Source: Hymenobacter sedentarius (lineage in GTDB: Bacteria > Bacteroidota > Bacteroidia > Cytophagales > Hymenobacteraceae). From it: a DNA stretch of 64,000 bases. Under the pieces are notes generated by a model. That model was not told the origin of the DNA, did not search any database, and saw only the letters and a program-made list of their open reading frames with translations. The position numbers and the translations under genes are program-made. The stretch lies in NCBI RefSeq assembly GCF_001507645.1, contig NZ_CP013909.1, positions 3,906,001 through 3,970,000 of the forward strand. The letters are read 5' to 3'. Shown here in pieces: positions 44,702 to 53,463 of this stretch. The stretch's first letter is position 1. Each line of letters begins with the position of its first letter.

Positions 44702-45253
44702 TTAATCTTCTACTGCGTCGCTCGTTTCGCCGGCCGATGCGCCTACCGGGGCATACACCTGAAGGGCCGACTTGAGCTCCTTGCGGGCAATGTGAATGCG
44801 GTTTTTAACGGTACCAATGGGGATTTGCAGCTTCTCGGCAATCTCCATGTACTTGTAGCCGATGTAGTACATCATGAACGGCGTGCGGTAGTCGGTGCCC
44901 AGGCCGGCGATGGCCTCGTTGATGTCGCGCACCACAAAATCGGAAGTGGCGCCATTGTGGGTGATGTAGTTCTGGTCGGTGTTGAAATACTGGAAATACT
45001 CCGTCGAATCGATGTTGGAGCTGCGCTTGGTAATCTTGTTGTAGTTGTTGATGAAGGTGTTGCGCATGATGGTATACAACCACGCCTTCAGGTTGGTACC
45101 GGCTTTAAACTTGTCCTTATTAAGCAGGGCTTTGAGGAGGGTTTCCTGCACTAAATCCTTGGCATCATCAGCGTCTCGCGTCAAATTCATGGCGGCGGGC
45201 CGGAGGGTGAGCGAAATCTTCTGCACTTGCGAGGTGAATTCTAGCGAAGTCAT
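44702..45253 (-). CDS. ECF-type RNA polymerase sigma factor
   Basis: 183 aa from the ATG at 45253 (MTSLEFTSQVQKI). Region 2 (NLTRDADDAKDLVQETLLKAL, then LKAWLYTIMRNTFINNYNK) and region 4 (YKYMEIAEKLQIPIGTVKNRIHIARKEL) are clear. No anti-sigma gene is adjacent. Its place between the CarH-like regulator and crtI suggests it directs transcription of the carotenoid genes, as inferred from context. Confidence 0.92.
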   Translation of the reverse strand: MTSLEFTSQVQKISLTLRPAAMNLTRDADDAKDLVQETLLKALLNKDKFKAGTNLKAWLYTIMRNTFINNYNKITKRSSNIDSTEYFQYFNTDQNYITHNGATSDFVVRDINEAIAGLGTDYRTPFMMYYIGYKYMEIAEKLQIPIGTVKNRIHIARKELKSALQVYAPVGASAGETSDAVED

Positions 45254-45284
45254 GCTGTTTAGCTTTTCGTGGCCGATTGTTAAA

Positions 45285-45292
45285 CAAATATA
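45285..45292 (-). promoter_or_regulatory. -7 element (TATATTTG) of the sigma-factor gene
   Basis: On the minus strand TATATTTG matches TAnnTTTG, ending 31 bases before the ATG at 45253. A TTG at the expected distance is not found (GGT there), so the upstream half is weak. It would also suit control by an activator. Confidence 0.5.
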
Positions 45293-45500
45293 CGAGTCAT
45301 AACTGAAATTGACCACGGATGCCAAAATAATTTTAGCCCGCTCGCCTTATTATCAATCCTTTTCTCAATCGTTGTTGCGTCAAGCTAGTCAGTTTGGCCA
45401 TTCCCTTGGCTCGTTCCTCGCCCAATGACCAGCTTTTCCCCACGACCGGATGCATTTACGGGCACGAGCGGCAAGCGGATTGGGCCGCCACCCCGGGTAT

Positions 45501-46403
45501 TTAGGCGGATACCGGAGCGAAATTATTTTCGCTGATCATGGCCAGGAAATCGGTCATCAGCGGCGGCGCCACAAAGTTGGGGGGCAGCACCAGGCCTTCC
45601 TGGCGGGCCAGGTTGCCGTAGAGCACCACCCGCCCGGCGGGGCACAGCTGGAGCAATTCCTGGGCAAATTCGCCAATGCGGGTGCGCTCGGGCTGCGTGG
45701 TGAGCACCGTCACCAGGGCGTTGGGCCGGTAGAACTGGCACACCATGGTGAGCTCCTTGATGGGCATGTTCTGGCCCAAGTACAAGGTGTGCTGGCCCCG
45801 GGAGCGCAGGGCGTAGTTCATAAACAGCAGGGCCAGCTCGTGCAGCTCGTGCTCGGGCAGAAACAACAGCCACCGGGGCGCCTCCGCGGAGCCAATGGGC
45901 GGCAGTGCATCGGTGGCGACGAGCAGCTTTTGGCGCAGCAAGTGGGAAAGCAGGTGCTCCTGCGACAAATTCATGGTGCCGGCCAGCCACATCAGCCCAA
46001 TGCGCTGCAGCAGCGGGTACGCCACCTGCAGCATCATGTTTTCAAACCCCAGCTTGCTGGTGGCATCGTCGAGCAGCTGGTTGAGCCGGACCTCGTCGAA
46101 GGTGAGCATGGCCGCCAGCAGGGCATTTACCTGCAGCTGGTAATCATGCGCGTCGTTGCCGCAGGCCAGTACGGCGGCCTGAATCTCGGCATCGCTGAGG
46201 CGGGCCACCTGCGAGATGCGCTTGCCCCGCCCGCAGAGCGTGGTCACGTTGAGCAGGCGGCGCAGGTCGTCGTCGCAATACAGGCGAATATTGGTGGCCG
46301 TGCGCACCGGCCGCAACAGGCCATAGCGCTGCTCCCACATCCGAATGGTATGCGCCTTGATGCCCGAAAGCTGCTCTAAGTCGCTGATGGAGAAGTGGCC
46401 CAT
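45501..46403 (-). CDS. MerR-family regulator with cobalamin-binding domain (CarH/LitR-like)
   Basis: 300 aa. The N-terminal MerR winged helix (ISDLEQLSGIKAHTIRMWEQRYGLL) is followed by a helical bundle and a Rossmann B12 domain. The CarH signature W139-x9-E149-H150 is intact (WLAGTMNLSQEH). The lower axial ligand motif reads E186-x-H188-x-x-A191, the last Gly replaced by Ala. In CarH/LitR proteins AdoCbl holds a repressor tetramer in the dark and light breaks it, switching on carotenoid genes. Context next to crtI, crtB, crtZ and a sigma factor fits that role; B12 binding is inferred. Confidence 0.85.
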   Translation of the reverse strand: MGHFSISDLEQLSGIKAHTIRMWEQRYGLLRPVRTATNIRLYCDDDLRRLLNVTTLCGRGKRISQVARLSDAEIQAAVLACGNDAHDYQLQVNALLAAMLTFDEVRLNQLLDDATSKLGFENMMLQVAYPLLQRIGLMWLAGTMNLSQEHLLSHLLRQKLLVATDALPPIGSAEAPRWLLFLPEHELHELALLFMNYALRSRGQHTLYLGQNMPIKELTMVCQFYRPNALVTVLTTQPERTRIGEFAQELLQLCPAGRVVLYGNLARQEGLVLPPNFVAPPLMTDFLAMISENNFAPVSA

Positions 46404-46477
46404 TTTTAATTCAAATCAAGTTCTGAGAAGTATAAAGCGAATCGGGGGGAATTGTTCAAGGCTACTGAAATCACCGC

Positions 46478-46972
46478 CTATTCCACCGTGCTTTTGATTT
46501 TCTCTTGTTTGGCCGCGGCTTGCTGGCGCGCCAGCCGCAGGTACTTGGGCGACACCCACAGCAGGCCAAACTCCTGGGAGCCGTCGCGGCCGTCGGTTTT
46601 GTGGTGCGTTTTGTGGGCCATGTTCAGCGCCCGCAGGTAGGGGTGCTTCGATTTTTTCCAGAAGCGCAGCCGGCCGTGGATTAGCACGTCGTGCACGAAG
46701 AAGTAGACCGTGCCATAGGCCGCAATGCCCACGCCCACCCAAAACCACCAGCGCCCGCCGTCGTCGCCGGTGATAAAAAGCGCGGCTGAGATGCCCCCGT
46801 AAATCAGAAAGAACAGGTCGTTGCGCTCCACCGGGTGCGGGTGCCGCACGTGGTGCGAGCGGTGCAAGAACCACAACGGGCCGTGCTGCACAAACTTGTG
46901 CATGAACCACGCCCAGAACTCCATGAAAGCAAACGTTGTGAGGGTGATGCCAAGGGCAGGCAGAATCGTCAT
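46478..46972 (-). CDS. crtZ: Beta-carotene 3-hydroxylase CrtZ
   Basis: 164 aa membrane di-iron hydroxylase with four hydrophobic helices. The His clusters HKFVQH, HRSHHVRHPHP, HDVLIHGR and HKTHH have CrtZ spacing. It hydroxylates ionone rings. With CrtW it would give hydroxy-ketocarotenoids. It is the first gene of the carotenoid locus on the minus strand, 74 bases ahead of the MerR gene. Confidence 0.9.
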   Translation of the reverse strand: MTILPALGITLTTFAFMEFWAWFMHKFVQHGPLWFLHRSHHVRHPHPVERNDLFFLIYGGISAALFITGDDGGRWWFWVGVGIAAYGTVYFFVHDVLIHGRLRFWKKSKHPYLRALNMAHKTHHKTDGRDGSQEFGLLWVSPKYLRLARQQAAAKQEKIKSTVE

Positions 46973-47099
46973 GCGGAAGTAACCAGAGCAGGGAAGGGGA
47001 TGTTTGGAACGGACGCAGAAACGCCGCTCCGCCCCAAACGAATTGCGGGAGCAGAACGGCGTTCCGGTCTATTGGGCTACTAAATAACGACTTTTCACG

Positions 47100-47906
47100 C
47101 TACCAGCTAATCTTTTCCTTGCGCAAAAACGCATTGATGCCCTGGCGGCAGTCTTCGGAGCCCCGGGCTTCGGCGTTGCGCTGGGCGGCGTAGCGCAGGC
47201 CTTCTTCCAGGTCCATTTCCGGCAGGCGGGCCAGCATTTCCTTGGTGACTTCCATGCTCTGGCCCGAGTTTTCGCGGCACAGGCGCCGGGCGTAGGCACT
47301 TACGGTGCCGGCCAGCTCTTCTTTCGAAGCCAAGAAGGTGATTAGGCCCATGTCGAGGGCCAATTGGGCTGAAATGGCGTCGCCGCTGAGCAACAACTGC
47401 TTGGTGCGGGCCTCCCCTATTTTACGCACCAGAAACACGCTGACAATGGCCGGCAGAAAGCCAATTTTCACTTCGGTGTAGCCAAATTTGGCTTCGGGCA
47501 CGGCAAAGGTGAGGTCGCAGATGGCGGCGAGGCCGCAACCGCCCGCCAAGGCGTGGCCCTGCACCTGGCCGATGACCACCTTTTTGAGGGTGTAAATCTG
47601 GTGGAAGAGCTGCATGAGGTGGGTGCTGTCTTCCAGGTTGTCGGTGTAGCCATAGCCCTGCAGGTCCTGGATGTAGGCCAAATCGGCGCCGGCGCAGAAC
47701 ACGTCGCCGTCAGCGCGCAGCACAATGACTTTGACCGCCTCGTCGTTCTCGGCAAAGTCAAACGCCTGCTTCAGCTCGGTTACCACGTCGGCGTTCAGGG
47801 CATTGCGCTTGTCGGGCCGGTTGAGCGTGATGTAGCCAATGCGGTCCTGCACATCGTAGCGGATGTAGCGGAGCGCTTCGAGTTCGGGAGTAAGCAGATT
47901 TTCCAT
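47100..47906 (-). CDS. Enoyl-CoA hydratase/isomerase (crotonase family)
   Basis: 268 aa from the ATG at 47906 (MENLLTPELEALRYIR). LNRPDKRNALNADVV, the oxyanion-hole CAGADLAYIQDL and GHALAGGCGLAAICDLTFAV are crotonase hallmarks. The substrate is uncertain: methylglutaconyl-CoA or a general enoyl-CoA are options. It lies upstream of crtZ by 127 bases. Confidence 0.9.
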   Translation of the reverse strand: MENLLTPELEALRYIRYDVQDRIGYITLNRPDKRNALNADVVTELKQAFDFAENDEAVKVIVLRADGDVFCAGADLAYIQDLQGYGYTDNLEDSTHLMQLFHQIYTLKKVVIGQVQGHALAGGCGLAAICDLTFAVPEAKFGYTEVKIGFLPAIVSVFLVRKIGEARTKQLLLSGDAISAQLALDMGLITFLASKEELAGTVSAYARRLCRENSGQSMEVTKEMLARLPEMDLEEGLRYAAQRNAEARGSEDCRQGINAFLRKEKISW

Positions 47907-48155
47907 GGGAAGCAGGAACAAGCGCGGGCGGATGGGTATATCTAGAGATGACCATAAGCTGTGAAATGGTGGCATCCTTTGAAGCAATTAACGCAAAAAA
48001 CGTCCAAGGAGATTATAATCAACCGCCAACTATATCGCTACGCTACCGAAGGTGTTCGGCCACTGGCATATATAGTGTCATGCCCTAAACTCGAAATTCG
48101 GAGCCTTGAAGTTGCCTGGCATTCGGCCACGCCAACCGTTGAGGCTACATTTTGC

Positions 48156-50435
48156 CTACTGCCGGGCCATGGGCGGGCGCCGCCGAAAGGCCCCCTGTGC
48201 AGTTACGTCCCAAGTGCGAAAGCCGGCGGCGCGCAGCAAAGAATCCTGCCGGGCCACGTACCAAATTTTACAAGACGAGTCGAAAACCACCTGCACTTGC
48301 GGTCCAAAAACGGCCGCCACGGTTTCGGTCCTGAGTCGGGCATTGCGGCGGAGCACCAGCACATCGACAGGCACGGGCTGGGTGGCCGATGAAATCCGAT
48401 TGGAGACAAAGGCTATGCGCAGGCCCCGCCAGCGGGCCAGCACCACCGGGCCGGGCTTCAGAAATAGTCGGTCGTTGGCGCTGTCGGGGTCGGCGAGGCG
48501 CTGCACGGGCACGGTGGCGCCCCGCCAGCCCACCGAGTAGGCGGGGCGCTGGGCCTGCCGCTGAATGAGGCCCGGCAGCAGCCGGTAAGTGCGTTCGGTT
48601 TCGTTGAGCGGCAGCGAATCGGGCGTGACGAACTCGGCCGCGCTGCCCTGCCAGAAACCCACGGCTGAGCGGCGCGGGATGCTGTACACGATAAATTCTT
48701 CGGTGGGCGCCACGGTGCGGGCCTCCGCTACCCGCGTGCCCGCATACACCAGCAGCATGCCGGCTGCCCAGCGCAGCCAGCCCAGGCGTCGGGTATTGGC
48801 CCAGGCCAGCAAGGCCCCAATCAGCCCAAACAGCAGCACGGTTTGCAGCGCCGTGACGTGGATTTCGCGGATAACCCACCCGGACATCAGGCGGCTTACC
48901 CAGAAGATGTATTCGTTGAAGGCCCACACCATGCCCTCAAAAACCCAGGCCACCAGCCGAGGCAGCAAATCGAGCCACCCGGCGGCGCTCGCGGGCAGCA
49001 GAGCGCCCAGCACGGCGGCCAAGCCTCTAAGGCCCAGCAGCCCCAGCCCCACGTACACGGCCCCGCTCGAGATGGGCACGGCCACGAGGTTGGAGAAAAG
49101 AAAGCTGATCGGGAACTGATGAAAATAGTACAGACCCAGCCCAAACGTGGCCACCTGCGCCGCCAACGACAGCGCCGTGGCCTGCCACACTTTGTCGAGA
49201 AACCAGCCGCTGGCTCGCCAGCCCAACTGCAGCGCCTTGGGCTGCCAAGGCCGGCGCCGGGCATAGAAATACGCTTCCACATCGAGCCAGCGCACAATCC
49301 GGGGCTGCAGGTACACAATGCTGAGCACGGCCAAAAAGGAGAGCTGAAACCCCACATCGGCCACCAGGAAGGGATTGTAAATCAGCAGCGCAAAAGCTGC
49401 CACGGCCAGGGTGTTGAATATCATATCCTGCCGGCCGGTGGCCCGCCCCAATATCACAAACGTGAACATGACCGTGGCCCGCAGTACCGACGCCGACAAG
49501 CCGGTGAGAAACGCGTAGCTCCAAATAACTACCAGTCCCACCAACGCCGACCAAATCCGGAAGCCCCGCACCCGCCCAAACAACGCCCCTAGCAGCCACG
49601 ACATGGCCGCAAACAGCAGCCCCACCTGCAAGCCCGACACCGCCATAATATGCGTAGTCCCGGTGTTGGTATACGCCTGCTTGGTGGCCAAATCCACGTC
49701 GTCCTTGATGCCCAATACCAGAGCCGACGCAATGGCGTACTCGCGCCGGGCCTTGATGTAGTGGCGAAAAACACCATCCAGCTGCGCGGCGGCCCGCATG
49801 CTGATGGCTACCAACACGCTAGGCGGCTGCAGGCGCAGCACCTGGTATTGGTCCGGGTGAATGTACTGCTGGTGGTACACCTGCCGATACTCCAGATAGC
49901 GCCGGTAATCGAACTCGCCGGGGTTGAGCGGGGGCTTGCTCAAATCGGGGTGCCCGCGGATGAGCCACACCTCCCCGTAGCGCGGTTGGGCCACGCCCGC
50001 CACGCGCGGCACCGACACGCGCACCCCGCCGGTGGCCTGGCGCCAGCGGCCAGCCACGCGCACGGCCTGCACCCGCAGCGTGGTGGCGTAGGTAGCGGCC
50101 CGCACCACCGTATAGTCGTCCACCACAGCTTGGTAGCTGGTTACCCGGTCAGCGAAGCGGCTGAGGTGGTCGGCGCGGCGGCTTTCGGTGGCCCGCTGCG
50201 TGAGGGTGGCGCCCAATACGGCTACCGTGCACAGGGCCAGCAGGCCGGCGGCATCGGTGGCCGCCGCAGTGCGGTGGCGCACGCTCCAGAAGATGAGCCC
50301 CGCTGCCAGAACTGCCATGGCAGCGGCATAGGGCCACAGTTCCGGCCAGCCAGCGCCGAGGTAGAGGTACGCCACAATGCCGGCAATAAGCGCGGGGGTG
50401 TACCGCACAAAGGGGAAGGCGGCCCAGGTTATCAT
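48156..50435 (-). CDS. comEC: ComEC/Rec2-family DNA-uptake channel protein, no metallo-beta-lactamase motif
   Basis: 759 aa from the ATG at 50435. The N-terminal DUF4131-like OB region (to about 200) is followed by the Competence domain with about 8 helices (YAIASALVLGIKDDVD, HIMAVSGLQVGLLF and the membrane FLTGLSASVLRA). ComEC ferries single-stranded DNA into the cytoplasm. The C-terminal quarter should hold an MBL fold with HxHxDH, but no such motif is present; DVLVLRRNARL sits where DVLKxxHHGS would be. So the nuclease part looks degenerate or absent, as in some Bacteroidota. Confidence 0.85.
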   Translation of the reverse strand: MITWAAFPFVRYTPALIAGIVAYLYLGAGWPELWPYAAAMAVLAAGLIFWSVRHRTAAATDAAGLLALCTVAVLGATLTQRATESRRADHLSRFADRVTSYQAVVDDYTVVRAATYATTLRVQAVRVAGRWRQATGGVRVSVPRVAGVAQPRYGEVWLIRGHPDLSKPPLNPGEFDYRRYLEYRQVYHQQYIHPDQYQVLRLQPPSVLVAISMRAAAQLDGVFRHYIKARREYAIASALVLGIKDDVDLATKQAYTNTGTTHIMAVSGLQVGLLFAAMSWLLGALFGRVRGFRIWSALVGLVVIWSYAFLTGLSASVLRATVMFTFVILGRATGRQDMIFNTLAVAAFALLIYNPFLVADVGFQLSFLAVLSIVYLQPRIVRWLDVEAYFYARRRPWQPKALQLGWRASGWFLDKVWQATALSLAAQVATFGLGLYYFHQFPISFLFSNLVAVPISSGAVYVGLGLLGLRGLAAVLGALLPASAAGWLDLLPRLVAWVFEGMVWAFNEYIFWVSRLMSGWVIREIHVTALQTVLLFGLIGALLAWANTRRLGWLRWAAGMLLVYAGTRVAEARTVAPTEEFIVYSIPRRSAVGFWQGSAAEFVTPDSLPLNETERTYRLLPGLIQRQAQRPAYSVGWRGATVPVQRLADPDSANDRLFLKPGPVVLARWRGLRIAFVSNRISSATQPVPVDVLVLRRNARLRTETVAAVFGPQVQVVFDSSCKIWYVARQDSLLRAAGFRTWDVTAQGAFRRRPPMARQ

Positions 50436-50555
50436 CGAGGTAGAAGCAGGAAGGATATTGAATTGGCAATGTATATGATTATTGAGAAAGGCCCCACACC
50501 TCCGGCCCACGACTTGCGCAGGGCCCTATCTTGGCAGTCCGAAATTTGCTGCCTC

Positions 50556-51494
50556 ATGCTTTCCTTCCTCCGCCGCCTCAAGCTCAGCTACTCCGTCTAT
50601 AATGTGTTTCAGCACCGCAAGCTGGTGCACAACCTGCCGTTGTACGAGCGGCTTGGGCTGAACAAGCAGTACTTCTCGCCGGTCAGCAGCCGCGACTTTG
50701 CCCACCTGCCGCCCGATGCGGGCTTGCCGCTGGTGCCTCCCCTGGCCGAACGGCTGGAAGCCAGCCCGGCCTTCCAGGCACTGTCCGCGGAAAGCCAGGC
50801 CAGCTTGCTGGCGTTTGAAGAAAATGGCTTTGCCGTACTGCCCGGCTACTTCAGCCCGGAAACGGTAGATGGCATCAACCAGGAATTGAGCCAACTCGTT
50901 GCCACCAAGCAGGTTAGCCTGCGCTACCGCAACAAGTTCATGTTTGCCTTCCGGCATTCGGACCGCATTCGCAAAGCGGGCGAGGGAGCGCTGCGGGCCG
51001 TGGTTGCGGCCCTATTGGGCCACGAGACCACGCTGTTCCAAAGCATCAACTTCCTCACCGGCAGCGAGCAGCGCACGCACTCCGACAGCATTCACATGAG
51101 CACCTTCCCGCTCGGTGGGCTGGCCGCCGCCTGGGTGGCCCTGGAAGACATCACCCCCAACAATGGCCCGCTGCACTACTACCCCGGCAGCCACAAGCTC
51201 CCCTATTACCTCAACGCCGATTATGCCAACGAAGGCACCCCCTGGCTCACCGGCGACAAGGAATACACCGAATACGAAGCCACCATCGCCCAAAAAATTG
51301 CCGAAGCCGGTATTCTCAAACAGATTTTTCTAGCCCAGAAAGGAGACGTATTCATCTGGCACGCCAACCTGATGCACGGCGGCGAGCCCCACCGCGACAA
51401 AACCCAAACGCGCAAAAGCATGGTGTTTCACTACTTCAGCCGGGCCCACATTTGCTACCACGAAATCACGCAGCGACCCGCGCTGCTGGGCTAA
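50556..51494 (+). CDS. Phytanoyl-CoA dioxygenase (PhyH) family oxygenase
   Basis: 312 aa from the ATG at 50556. Fe(II)/2-oxoglutarate fold: GFAVLPGYFSPETVD at the start of the barrel, HSD as the first Fe ligands (in RTHSDSIHM), the distal His in HGGEPHRD, and Arg in KTQTRKS binding 2-oxoglutarate. It probably hydroxylates an organic acid or lipid-linked substrate; unknown. It is divergent from comEC. Confidence 0.85.
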   Translation: MLSFLRRLKLSYSVYNVFQHRKLVHNLPLYERLGLNKQYFSPVSSRDFAHLPPDAGLPLVPPLAERLEASPAFQALSAESQASLLAFEENGFAVLPGYFSPETVDGINQELSQLVATKQVSLRYRNKFMFAFRHSDRIRKAGEGALRAVVAALLGHETTLFQSINFLTGSEQRTHSDSIHMSTFPLGGLAAAWVALEDITPNNGPLHYYPGSHKLPYYLNADYANEGTPWLTGDKEYTEYEATIAQKIAEAGILKQIFLAQKGDVFIWHANLMHGGEPHRDKTQTRKSMVFHYFSRAHICYHEITQRPALLG

Positions 51495-51528
51495 CGCTGT
51501 GACTTTTGTTCCTGCTCGTCATGCAGGG

Positions 51529-51693
51529 TGGAACCTCACCCCCGGCCCCTCTCCAAAAGGGAGGGGAGCCGGACACCAGTTAGCTCAATTCCTGAAAAAT
51601 AGAAAGCCCCAACTCAATTGAGTTGGGGCTTTCTCATTAATTCAACGTATGGCTCCCCTCTCCTCATGGAGAGGGGCCGGGGGTGAGGTTCCA
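51529..51693. repeat. Composite inverted repeat with nested terminator
   Basis: Perfect 26-bp outer arms (51529-51554 and 51668-51693, start TGGAACCTCACCCCCGGC) enclose AAGGGAGGGGAGCC sequences and, at 51601-51634, a 34-base perfect palindrome (AGAAAGCCCCAACTCAA and its complement) that looks like an intrinsic terminator. It sits between convergent genes. Confidence 0.85.
51601..51634. terminator. Terminator palindrome inside the composite repeat
   Basis: A perfect palindrome of two 17-base halves, AGAAAGCCCCAACTCAA and its complement, rich in GC at the centre and with A/T ends. It serves as a bidirectional terminator for the PhyH gene and the convergent GNAT gene. Confidence 0.8.
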
Positions 51694-51712
51694 CGCACGC
51701 GAGATGCTTGAG

Positions 51713-52147
51713 CTACCCCAGCACCATCTTATAGTGCTGAATATTCGCCTCCTCAAACATCTCCCCTACTTTCTGAAAACCGTGGCGCTCGTAGAAAGGA
51801 ACGGCGCGCAGTTGCGCATTCAAGTACACTTCGGCATCGGGCAGTTCCGCTTGCACGTCGGCTAGCACGGCGTGTAAGAGCGCGGCGCCGATTTCCTGGT
51901 TGCGAAAGTCGGCCAGGACGGCAAAGCGCTCCAGCTTCACGCCGTTTTCAGTTTCGCGCCAGCGGGCGGCGCCGGCGGCCGTGCCGTCGGCGGTGCGGGC
52001 CAGGTAGTGGCGGGCGTCGGTGCGGTCGTGCTCGTCGTGTTCTTTGGCAGCGGACACGCCTTGTTCTTCCTGAAATACTTTTTCGCGGATGGTGAAGGCA
52101 GCGTCGAGGTCACGCAGGTCGGTGACGCGGAAAGCGGTGGCTGGCAT
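51713..52147 (-). CDS. GNAT-family N-acetyltransferase
   Basis: 144 aa. The acetyl-CoA pocket motif V-x-x-x-x-R-N/Q-x-x-G/I-G is seen as ADFRNQEIGAALL (about 80-92), followed by LNAQLRAVPFYERHGF, the usual family end. The KVFQEEQGV stretch is ElaA-like. The substrate is unknown. It lies 111 bases upstream of the phoH end region, with a hairpin repeat between. Confidence 0.85.
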   Translation of the reverse strand: MPATAFRVTDLRDLDAAFTIREKVFQEEQGVSAAKEHDEHDRTDARHYLARTADGTAAGAARWRETENGVKLERFAVLADFRNQEIGAALLHAVLADVQAELPDAEVYLNAQLRAVPFYERHGFQKVGEMFEEANIQHYKMVLG

Positions 52148-52159
52148 GGGGCAAAAACT

Positions 52160-52242
52160 GTCATCCTGAGCTTGCGCAGGACCTTGTCATGTCCGAACGG
52201 CTTGTTCTGACGTGATAAGGTCCTGCGCAAGCTCAGGATGAC
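52160..52242. repeat. Hairpin repeat (copy 7)
   Basis: Perfect 26-bp arms (52160-52185 and 52217-52242, start GTCATCCTGAGCTTGCGC) with a 31-nt loop. It lies between phoH and the GNAT gene, on a strand common to both. The family core is varied here (CCTGAGCTTGCGCAGG). Confidence 0.85.
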
Positions 52243-52268
52243 GAAAAAATGATTAAATGGGCTATTTA

Positions 52269-53342
52269 TTACAGCGCTTGCTCCTGGTTTACCGGCAGCT
52301 CGGCTTCCTGCTGCAGCTCGCGCAGGCGGCGCTCGTGCCGCTCATCGCGGCGGAGGCCGTTGCTGCCCGGCTGGGCCTGGCGCGTCATTTCATCGGTGTC
52401 GTACTTATCGTAGGCTTCCACGATTTCCTTCACCAGGCGGTGGCGCACTACGTCTTCCGAGGTCATTTCGACGTAGCCGATTCCCGCCACGTTTTTCAGA
52501 ATGTCCATGGCCTGCATCAGGCCCGATTTCTGGCGGGTGGGCAGGTCAATCTGGCTGCGGTCGCCGTTCACCATCACCTTGGCGGTGGGGCCCATCCGGG
52601 TCAGAAACATCTTAATCTGGCTCGGCGTGGTGTTCTGCGCCTCGTCCAGGAGCACGAAGGCGTTGTTCAGCGTCCGGCCGCGCATGTAAGCCAGCGGGGC
52701 TATTTCGATGATTTTATTTTCCTGGTAAAATTTCAGCTTCTCGGCCGGAATCATGTCTTCCAGGGCATCATAGATCGGGCGCAGGTAGGGGTCTACCTTC
52801 TCCTTCATGTCGCCGGGCAGGAAACCCAGGCTTTCACCGGCTTCCACCACGGGCCGCGAGATGATGATTTTCTTGACCTCTTTATTTTTCAGTGCCCGTA
52901 CGGCTAGGGCCACCGAAATGTACGTTTTGCCGGTACCGGCCGGGCCCAGCGTGAAGGTAAGGTCGTGGGCCATCACGGTATCCACGAGCTTCTGCTGGTT
53001 GGCCGTTTTGGCCTTGATAACGCCGCCTTTGGCTCCGAAAAGGATAACGTCGGGCGAGGCGGCCAGCACCCGGCCTTCCGCTTCTTCGCTGGTGGCCGAG
53101 AGGTATTGATTAACCGTTTTATCCGTAATCTGGCCGTATTGGTGGTAATGCTCGATGAGCGAGGAAAGCAAGTCGTTGATGCGGGAAATGACTTCCGTCT
53201 GACCCTGGATTTTAATTTCATTGCCGCGGCTGATGATTTTGGAGCCCGGGAAGGCTGCGGCCAGCATGCGGATATTCTGGTTGTCAGGGCCGAGGAAATC
53301 GACCAGGGACATGTTTTCGAGGGTGATGATTTTTTCGACCAA
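52269..53342 (-). CDS. phoH: PhoH-family ATPase
   Basis: 357 aa. The P-loop GPAGTGKTYISVALAV (about residue 135) and Walker B FVLLDEAQN are clear. An N-terminal domain (IKIQGQTEVISRINDLL) looks KH-like. MTSEDVVRH and the C-terminal charged tail follow. PhoH-like proteins are linked to RNA metabolism or phosphate starvation; exact role unknown. It is divergent from the SAM-adenosyltransferase gene. Confidence 0.9.
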   Translation of the reverse strand: MVEKIITLENMSLVDFLGPDNQNIRMLAAAFPGSKIISRGNEIKIQGQTEVISRINDLLSSLIEHYHQYGQITDKTVNQYLSATSEEAEGRVLAASPDVILFGAKGGVIKAKTANQQKLVDTVMAHDLTFTLGPAGTGKTYISVALAVRALKNKEVKKIIISRPVVEAGESLGFLPGDMKEKVDPYLRPIYDALEDMIPAEKLKFYQENKIIEIAPLAYMRGRTLNNAFVLLDEAQNTTPSQIKMFLTRMGPTAKVMVNGDRSQIDLPTRQKSGLMQAMDILKNVAGIGYVEMTSEDVVRHRLVKEIVEAYDKYDTDEMTRQAQPGSNGLRRDERHERRLRELQQEAELPVNQEQAL

Positions 53343-53463
53343 GTTGGAAGAGAGGGGGAAAGAAAAGGGAAGACAAAAAACAGCCCGTTTTCACCCTAAA
53401 CCGGCTACTTTTGCCCCGGTTCGGGCGAATGAACAATACTACGAAAAACTACGCAACGCGGGC

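Noticed and set aside
47907..48155. Coding potential between the enoyl-CoA hydratase and comEC
   Set aside because: Short open frames only, without codon bias or any family pattern.
49650..50555. A long N-terminal extension of the PhyH gene
   Set aside because: It runs antisense through comEC and has no domain; family similarity begins at the ATG at 50556.
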